Assembly (NCBI RefSeq): GCF_013184545.1 | Contig: NZ_JAAOJA010000011.1 | Coordinates: forward strand, 1 to 64,000 | Direction of reading: 5' to 3' | Length of the DNA: 64,000 nt | From: Pseudomonas tumuqii | Lineage (GTDB): Bacteria > Pseudomonadota > Gammaproteobacteria > Pseudomonadales > Pseudomonadaceae | Shown: piece after piece, positions 58,840-64,000 of the stretch | Layout of the letters: each line of letters opens with the position of its first letter | Position numbering within the stretch: the first letter of the stretch is position 1 | The notes under the pieces: generated by a model | Database searches by the model: none | The model's input: only the letters and a program-made list of their open reading frames with translations | What the model was told of the DNA's origin: nothing | Translations under genes and position numbers: made by a program

Positions 58840-60312
58840 ATGTCCACCGATGACTTCCGCATCAAGCAAATCGACACCTCGCTGCACAACGAGGACCTGG
58901 CGCCCTTGGCTCCCGGAAAACGCAAATGGGGCTGGTTCGAGATCTTCAATGTCTGGTCCAACGACATCCAGAGCCTGTTCGGCTACACCCTCGCCGCCAC
59001 CCTGTTCATTTCCTATGGCCTGAACGGCTGGGCGGTGCTGGCCGGAATCGTTCTGGCCGGCTTCATCGTCATGGGCCTGGTGCAGTTGACCGGCAGGCCC
59101 AGCGTCAAATATGGCATTCCCTTCCCGGTCATGGCCCGTGCCAGCATGGGTGTGCGCGGGGCCAACTTCCCCGCTGTGGTGCGCGGTATCGTGGCGATCT
59201 TCTGGTATGGCGTGCAGACCTATTTCGCCTCCACCGCGGTGGCCCTGCTGCTCAACTCGCTGCTCGGCAGCGGCTCGAGTGCGACATTTCTGGGCATGAC
59301 CGCTATCGGTTGGGTCTCCTATGTGATCGTCTGCGTATTTCAGGTCGCCCTGTTCATCCGCGGTATCGACTGGATCACCAAGTTCCTCAACTGGGCCGGC
59401 CCGCTGGTCTACCTGGTGATGATCGCGCTGATGCTGATGATCTGGTACAAGGCCGGTCCTAGCCTGCTCGGTGAGCTGGGCGAGATCTTCCGCGGGACCG
59501 GCGAATATGCCGCCGGCCCGGTCGCCGCCTTTGTCGCGGTGGTCGGCACCATGGTCGCCTACTTCGCCGCGGTGGTGATCAACTACGGCGACTTCGCGCG
59601 CTTCGTCAAAAGCGAAAAACAGATGACTGTCGGCAACTTTCTCGGCCTGCCGGTGAGCCTGGCGATTTTCTCGCTGATCGCCCTGGTGATCACCGCCGGC
59701 ACCGTGGTGGTGTTCGGCGAGACCCTGACCAACCCGACTGACATCGTCGCCCGGGTCGACAGCCTGACCCTGACCATCATCGCCGCGCTGACCTTCTTCG
59801 CCGCCACGGTCGGGATCAACCTGGTCGCCAACTTCATCCCGCCCGCCTACGACATCGCCAACCTGGCGCCCGCCCACATCAGCGCGCGCACCGGCGGTTT
59901 CATCACCGCGGCCATCGCCTTCTTCATTGGCGCACTCTGGGTGTCCTTTATCAGCAACGTCGGCATCGCCGCCTTCGTCGACACCCTGGGCGCGGTACTC
60001 GCACCGCTGTACGGCATCCTCGTCGCCGACTACTACCTGGTGCGCAGGCAGCAGCTCAACCTGCAGGACCTGTTCAGCGCCGAAGCCGGCTCGACCTACT
60101 ACTACAATGGCGGCTGGAACCGTAACGCCATGATCGCCTTCGGCGTGGCCTCGGTGTTCTCGGTCGCCTCGGTGTGGACGCCGGGCCTCAACGAGCTGTC
60201 CGGTTACTCCTGGCTGTTCGGCGCCATGCTTGGCGCGTTGTTCCACTACCTGCTGATGCGCAAGCACTGTGCCGCCAAAGGCGCCTCGGCTGTGCTCGGC
60301 TCACGCAGCTAA
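58840..60312 (+). CDS. NCS1-family nucleobase/hydantoin/allantoin permease
   Basis: The 490-residue protein has twelve hydrophobic segments and NCS1 motifs: NEDLAPLAPGKRKWGWFEIFNVWSNDIQSLFGYTLA, FPVMARASMGVRGANFPAVVRGIVAIFWYGVQT, NYGDFARFVKSEKQMTVGNFLGLPV and PPAYDIANLAP. It imports a nucleobase or hydantoin with sodium or protons; near the urate block allantoin, uracil or cytosine are all possible. ATG 58840 has an AGGAG box; an upstream in-frame start at 58762 overlaps the promoter region. Confidence 0.9.
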   Translation: MSTDDFRIKQIDTSLHNEDLAPLAPGKRKWGWFEIFNVWSNDIQSLFGYTLAATLFISYGLNGWAVLAGIVLAGFIVMGLVQLTGRPSVKYGIPFPVMARASMGVRGANFPAVVRGIVAIFWYGVQTYFASTAVALLLNSLLGSGSSATFLGMTAIGWVSYVIVCVFQVALFIRGIDWITKFLNWAGPLVYLVMIALMLMIWYKAGPSLLGELGEIFRGTGEYAAGPVAAFVAVVGTMVAYFAAVVINYGDFARFVKSEKQMTVGNFLGLPVSLAIFSLIALVITAGTVVVFGETLTNPTDIVARVDSLTLTIIAALTFFAATVGINLVANFIPPAYDIANLAPAHISARTGGFITAAIAFFIGALWVSFISNVGIAAFVDTLGAVLAPLYGILVADYYLVRRQQLNLQDLFSAEAGSTYYYNGGWNRNAMIAFGVASVFSVASVWTPGLNELSGYSWLFGAMLGALFHYLLMRKHCAAKGASAVLGSRS

Positions 60313-60500
60313 AACCCGCCGGACGGTGCGTCGCAGGCAACCCCGGCGCGCTACCGCATGCTTGCCCTGGCGTGGCGCGAACGCCCTCGCCTGCCCCCAT
60401 CGCAAGGTCGATGCCGATTTTGTCCGACGGGCGCCACCGAGACGACCACTATCCGGGCAAATTCATAACAACTAAGTTGCTTCACAACCGCCTGATAAAT

Positions 60501-60556
60501 ATCTGATGGCAACCCACTGAATCGCTGACGGCTAGGCGGCAGTGGCAAAGTAGAGG
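60501..60556 (+). repeat. 3' UTR repeat, copy 2
   Basis: CTGATGGCAACCCACTGAAT and the following bases repeat the segment at 58381-58436. It lies 190 bases after the NCS1 stop codon rather than directly at it. Confidence 0.75.
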
Positions 60557-60587
60557 GGAAGCATGCTGGTCTTGCTTCCCCTCTTTA
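60552..60587. terminator. Terminator between the NCS1 and methyltransferase genes
   Basis: AGAGGGGAAGCA and TGCTTCCCCTCT form a perfect twelve-base stem with a nine-base loop, followed by T-rich sequence. It lies between convergent genes and may serve both. Confidence 0.9.
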
Positions 60588-60605
60588 TATCCGGCGCAGG
60601 CTCCG

Positions 60606-61409
60606 CTATTGCTTCCGTGCCCGCACGATATGCGCCGGCGAATCGAACCGCAGCTTGCCGTCCGCGCCGACGTAAGGTGCCAGCACCTGCTCCGCCTCAG
60701 CCAGGATGCGCGCGATCACTTGCTCGTCGAGATTGACCCCCATGACCGGCAACCAGCCGCGCAGATCCGCCTCGACCATGGCATGCACACTGGGAAAGCA
60801 TGCCGTAGCCGTGTGACTCACGATGCCTGGCGAGCCGATTCCGGCGCTGTTGAACAGCGCCACCAACGCCTGCTTGTCGCCAAGCACGAATGGCGCCCGC
60901 AGGGCGTCCGCCGCCTGCTCACCAGCGAGCCGCGCCAGCAAGGCGACTTCGGCCGCGTAGGCCGGGGTATTTTCCAGCGAATCCCAGACGGCAACCGCCA
61001 GTCGCCCACCCGGTGCCAGGACCCTGAGCATCTCACGCAGGGCTTGTCGCCTATCGTTGAAAAACATCAGGCCGAACTGGCTGATAACCGCGTCGAAGGA
61101 CTCATCCGGATAAGGCAGCGACTCCGCCGGGCCCTGCCGCCAGTCGATATCGGGCGCCAGTCGTGCGGCAACGGCGAGCATTCCGGGATTGACATCCAGC
61201 CCCGCGACGACGCCATCAGCCCCGACGCAAATGGCCGCCACCCTGGCAAGCGCACCGGTGCCGCAGGCCACATCCAGCACCCTCTGCCCTGGCTGAAGGT
61301 TGGCGGCGGCGGTGACCCAGGGCGCCCACTCCTGGAACAATGCCGGGACCAAGAGTGCCTGGTAGGCATTTGCCTCATCTATCTGTGCTTGCAAGTCGGA
61401 ATCGTTCAT
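60606..61409 (-). CDS. SAM-dependent class I methyltransferase
   Basis: The 267-residue protein has motif I VLDVACGTGALAR, the acidic end of strand 2 (VAGLDVNPGMLAVA), GPAESLPYPDESFDAVISQFGLMFF and MLRVLAPGGRLAVAVWDSL, typical of UbiE/Methyltransf_11 proteins. Substrate unknown. It is alone. Confidence 0.9.
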   Translation of the reverse strand: MNDSDLQAQIDEANAYQALLVPALFQEWAPWVTAAANLQPGQRVLDVACGTGALARVAAICVGADGVVAGLDVNPGMLAVAARLAPDIDWRQGPAESLPYPDESFDAVISQFGLMFFNDRRQALREMLRVLAPGGRLAVAVWDSLENTPAYAAEVALLARLAGEQAADALRAPFVLGDKQALVALFNSAGIGSPGIVSHTATACFPSVHAMVEADLRGWLPVMGVNLDEQVIARILAEAEQVLAPYVGADGKLRFDSPAHIVRARKQ

Positions 61410-61682
61410 TTCAGGCCCTCCCGTTCATCGCATGAGCGCCTGCCGGACTCGGTGCCCGACGGTCTCAGGCGTGGCGTGACCGTTTGCCGGACGCGGAAAA
61501 CATCACGACAGGTCCTCGGCCGGCGGCTGACGAGGCCGGATTGCACCCCGACAGTGCAAGCATAGAAGACATAGATCCAGGCCATGCGAGCCAGGCGACT
61601 GCACGCGGGCAACCCCGACAGAGCGATCTTCCCTCGATTGAGGTGCTCCGCCGAGCAGTACTCGGGCATGCCGCAGTAGCCC

Positions 61683-62501
61683 CTACTCGGCCGCAGCCCT
61701 GGCTTTTTGCCGCTCCAGGAAATCCACCTTCCACTGTTCGACCCCCATGTACTCCGAATCCAGATTGGCCTCGACCCGGTACTTGTCCTTCAGCGCCGCC
61801 ACCTCGGCCTGACGCTCGAGCAAGAAGCGGTCGAAGCGCTGAAGCAACTCGCGATGCTTGAGCGTGGACAGGTGAAAACTGCCGCGGGTGTGCGGCAGCT
61901 TGGGGTCGAACACCAGGGCGCCTGGGCGGGCGCGGATGTTGTCGAGATAATGGGTGGCGACCACCACGTTGAAGTAGGCACCGTCGGTGTCCTGCTTCAG
62001 CGTCTGCCGGATCAAGGTGCGCAGGTCGTCGCTGTAAGTCAGCTGGATCTGTCCCGCCTCGATACCCTGCTGGTAACCCCAGGGAGTCCAGCCGCTGACC
62101 ATGCCCAGACGCTTGAGCTGCTCCAACGCTTGCCCCTGACGCTGCGGTGCGACCAGCACGCCATCGACATAGGCGACCACCGCCTGGCTGTAGTGCAGGC
62201 CCTTGCCGAGCTTTTGGGTCTGCGCCCAGTTGTCGCTGTCCGGGTACTTGAAGTCCACCTCGCCCTGCAGCAGGGCCGGCAGCAAGCGCGCCACCGGCAG
62301 CGCCTGGTAGCTCAACTGCACACCGCTGTGCGTCGCGAACAGATCGAACAACTCACGGGCAAAGCCCTGGTATTGCCCCTGCTGGTCGACACTGTAATGC
62401 GGCGCGAACGCCATCTTCTCGACGCCGATGACATAGCTTTCGGCCTGGCTGGCGGTGCAGAACAGCAAGGTGAACAAACTGCAGACACGAGTAGGCTTCA
62501 C
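61683..62501 (-). CDS. Periplasmic solute-binding protein (SBP_bac_3 type)
   Basis: The 272-residue protein has a signal peptide (MKPTRVCSLFTLLFCTASQAES), then YVIGVEKMAFAPHYSVDQQGQYQGFARELFDLFATHSGVQLSYQALPVARLLPALLQGEVDFKYPD, the family-3 binding protein start, and the second lobe with TLIRQTLKQDTDGAYFNVVVA. No permease gene is adjacent; such solitary proteins in Pseudomonas may act as sensors. Ligand unknown. Confidence 0.85.
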   Translation of the reverse strand: MKPTRVCSLFTLLFCTASQAESYVIGVEKMAFAPHYSVDQQGQYQGFARELFDLFATHSGVQLSYQALPVARLLPALLQGEVDFKYPDSDNWAQTQKLGKGLHYSQAVVAYVDGVLVAPQRQGQALEQLKRLGMVSGWTPWGYQQGIEAGQIQLTYSDDLRTLIRQTLKQDTDGAYFNVVVATHYLDNIRARPGALVFDPKLPHTRGSFHLSTLKHRELLQRFDRFLLERQAEVAALKDKYRVEANLDSEYMGVEQWKVDFLERQKARAAAE

Positions 62502-62586
62502 CGCAACCCTCCTGATTATTGTTGGTTTGGTCTAACCGGTTTGATCGGCCAACGGCCGGCCACGACCGCGGATCTCGCGCGGCGGC

Positions 62587-63582
62587 TCAGCCGCCGGTCA
62601 CGCTCATGAAGCGCAGCACCTGGACCTGCTCGTCGCGATCGAAGTGATGGCGTTCGGGCTTGAGGCGCAAGGCACCGACCAGGGCGTCGCGCAGGCGTTG
62701 GCTGTCCCCCGGATAACGGCGGATCAGGGCCTTGAGATCCAGCGCGTTGTCGTGCCCCAGACAGAGCACCAGCTTGCCCTCGGCGGTGACCCGCACGCGG
62801 TTGCAATCGCCACAGAAGTTGTGACTGTGCGGCGAAATAAAGCCGACGTGCGTCCCGCTGCCCTGCACCCGCCAGTAGCGCGACGGCCCGCCGGTCTGCT
62901 GGCTGCTGTGTACCAGTACGTAGCGCTGCTCGATGCGCGCGCGCACCTCGTCGCTGGAGCAGAAGGTGGCCTGACGCCGATGGCTGGAGACACTGCCCAG
63001 GGGCATCTCTTCGATAAAGCTGATATCCAGGCCGCGCGCCACAGCGAACTCGACCAGGTCGAGTACTTCATCGTCGTTGCGCCCCTTCTGCACCACGCTG
63101 TTCAGCTTGATCCGACTGAAGCCCGCTGCCCGCGCCGCCTCGATGCCGGCCAGCACCTGATCGAGCCGGTCACGCCGGGTGAAGGCGGCGAAACGCTCAC
63201 GGCGCAAGGAATCCAGGCTGATGTTCAAGCGCCTGACTCCGGCCGCGCGCAACTGCGGCGCCAGTTCGGCCAGTTGCGAGCCATTGCTGGTGATGGCCAG
63301 GTCTTCCAGCTCCGGGCGCTGGCCCAGGCGCGCCAGCAGGCTGAGCAGGTTCTTGCGCACCAGCGGCTCGCCACCGGTGACGCGGATGCGCTTGACCCCC
63401 AGGCCGATAAAGGCATCGGCCACGGCGTAGAGTTCTTCCAGGCTGAGGATCTGCGCCCGCGGGGCGAAGACCATGTCCTCGCTCATGCAATAGGTGCAAC
63501 GGAAGTCGCAGCGGTCGGTAACCGAGAGCCGCAGGTAGGTGATGCGCCGACCGAAGGGGTCGAGCAAGTGCGCGTGAGACAC
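62587..63582 (-). CDS. moaA: GTP 3',8-cyclase MoaA
   Basis: MoaA makes the first intermediate of molybdenum cofactor. The 331-residue protein has C25-x3-C29-x2-C32 (DRCDFRCTYCMSED), RVTGGEPLVRKNL, FIEEMPLG and the second cluster site FCGDCNRVRVTAEGKLVLCLG, and ends in TGG (MSVTGG), the GG needed for activity. It stands alone here. Confidence 0.97.
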   Translation of the reverse strand: MSHAHLLDPFGRRITYLRLSVTDRCDFRCTYCMSEDMVFAPRAQILSLEELYAVADAFIGLGVKRIRVTGGEPLVRKNLLSLLARLGQRPELEDLAITSNGSQLAELAPQLRAAGVRRLNISLDSLRRERFAAFTRRDRLDQVLAGIEAARAAGFSRIKLNSVVQKGRNDDEVLDLVEFAVARGLDISFIEEMPLGSVSSHRRQATFCSSDEVRARIEQRYVLVHSSQQTGGPSRYWRVQGSGTHVGFISPHSHNFCGDCNRVRVTAEGKLVLCLGHDNALDLKALIRRYPGDSQRLRDALVGALRLKPERHHFDRDEQVQVLRFMSVTGG

Positions 63583-63662
63583 GGCGAGTCTCCTCTACTC
63601 AGGGAGTCGAGACATTTTTGTAATTAAATTCAGCGCACAGATAGAAACAGAAAAGTTATTTT

Positions 63663-63672
63663 TTGTACACAA
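63663..63672. promoter_or_regulatory. Operator-like palindrome TTGTNNACAA, site 6
   Basis: TTGTACACAA, the same sequence as at 48882-48891, directly beside the RutR-like operator. Confidence 0.5.
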
Positions 63673-63673
63673 T

Positions 63674-63695
63674 AAACTGACCGCCTGGTCAGTTT
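63674..63695. promoter_or_regulatory. RutR-like operator
   Basis: AAACTGACC-GCCT-GGTCAGTTT is a perfect nine-base inverted repeat and is close to the RutR box TTGACCANNTGGTCAA. It lies about 110 bases before the TetR gene, suggesting autoregulation and control of moaA or of genes beyond the window. Confidence 0.7.
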
Positions 63696-63802
63696 AGTTA
63701 ACCAAACGCCCAGCCCGCGCCGGCTTGAGCCACGCGCAGGGCCGGTGCTACCATGCCCGACCGCCGCCCAGCGCCGGGCGGCACATGCAAGCACAGGGGC
63801 TT

Positions 63803-64000
63803 ATGACCAGTATTCGCGAGCGCAACAGAGAGCTGATTTTGCGCGCAGCCAGTGAAGAATTCGCCGACAAGGGCTTTGCCGCCAGCAAGACCAGCGATAT
63901 CGCCGCCAAGGCCGGTGTGCCCAAGCCCAACGTCTATTACTACTTCAAGTCGAAAGAGAACCTTTACCGCGAGGTGCTGGAAAGCATCATCGAACCGCTG
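63803..64000 (+). CDS. TetR-family regulator (RutR-like), N-terminal part
   Basis: Only the first 66 residues are in the window; the frame is open to the end. They form the TetR helix-turn-helix: ELILRAASEEFADKGFAASKTSDIAAKAGVPKPNVYYYFKSKENLYREVLE. The VPKPNVYYYFKSKENLY recognition region and the operator nearby suit the RutR group, which senses uracil or related pyrimidines. ATG 63803 follows an AGGGG box. Confidence 0.8.
   Translation, partial: MTSIRERNRELILRAASEEFADKGFAASKTSDIAAKAGVPKPNVYYYFKSKENLYREVLESIIEPL

Larger units (their letters stand above)
60313..60605. other. Intergenic region with repeat copy 2 and terminator
   Basis: From the NCS1 stop to about 60500 I see no feature. Then comes the second copy of the 3' UTR repeat and a strong hairpin. 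No gene is seen. Confidence 0.6.
63583..63802. promoter_or_regulatory. Divergent moaA / TetR regulatory region
   Basis: No gene. It holds TTGTACACAA at 63663-63672 and a 22-bp palindrome at 63674-63695, both between the divergent starts, so both genes may share control. Confidence 0.6.

Overview
This window looks like a chromosomal segment of a nitrogen-fixing gammaproteobacterium of the Pseudomonas/Azotobacter group. The base composition is GC-rich, the nif gene set and order (nifB-fdxN-nifO-nifQ-rhdN-grx, and nifU-nifS-nifV-cysE-nifW-nifZ-nifM-clpX-nifF) is the one known from Azotobacter vinelandii and diazotrophic pseudomonads, and the flanks carry typical Pseudomonas housekeeping and purine-catabolism genes. 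No rRNA, tRNA or CRISPR array was seen.

Layout. (1) 1-5400 is an insertion-sequence zone: the 3' end of an azoreductase gene and its terminator, remnants of an IS1595-type and an IS1182-type element, an orphan AmrS-like radical SAM gene, then a complete IS1182-type element whose left end is interrupted by an IS1111-group (IS110 family) element. (2) 5497-7134 is a visibly less GC-rich two-gene cassette: an unknown 140-aa protein and an adenosine-deaminase-like protein whose C-terminus is replaced at the border with the nif region. (3) 7097-30351 is a nif region of four transcription units with NifA/sigma-54 signals: nifB to grx (+); iscA-nifU-nifS-nifV-cysE-orf-nifW-nifZ-nifM-clpX, followed by nifF which appears to have its own promoter (-); modABC plus a Nif11 gene (+); and a ten-gene nifE-nifN-nifX operon with ferredoxins and poorly known proteins (-). 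The structural genes nifHDK and the regulators nifL/nifA are not in the window. (4) 30506-48275 holds general genes: LysE and BenE transporters, an SDR, a CurA-like oxidoreductase, an RND efflux pair, a YadGH-like ABC exporter, alkA/ogt alkylation repair, acireductone dioxygenase, an MFS permease, chorismate synthase and others. (5) 48377-60312 is a uric acid/allantoin utilisation block: hiuH, puuE, uraD, alc, allA, puuD, a UacT-type permease, a Tsx-like porin and an NCS1 permease, with an antiporter gene inserted. (6) 60606-64000 holds a methyltransferase, a periplasmic binding protein, moaA and the start of a TetR/RutR-like regulator.

How the genes work together. NifB, NifQ, NifV, NifE, NifN and NifX with the molybdate transporter ModABC and the cysteine/Fe-S enzymes NifS, NifU, IscA and CysE supply FeMo-cofactor and clusters; NifW, NifZ and NifM mature the nitrogenase proteins; NifF and the ferredoxins carry electrons. 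The purine block takes uptake of urate across both membranes through PuuD, HiuH, UraD, PuuE, Alc and AllA to glyoxylate and urea. A shared TTGTNNACAA palindrome in front of several purine genes suggests one regulator.

Most notable: a divergent control region with three NifA sites between iscA-nifUSV and modABC; a small Nif11 gene with its own sigma-54 promoter; a hairpin carrying two NifA-type sites upstream of nifF; an IS1111-group element sitting beside the terminal repeat of an IS1182 element; a 161-bp MITE-like element that supplies the stop codon of a neighbouring gene; and a duplicated 3' UTR/terminator in the purine block.
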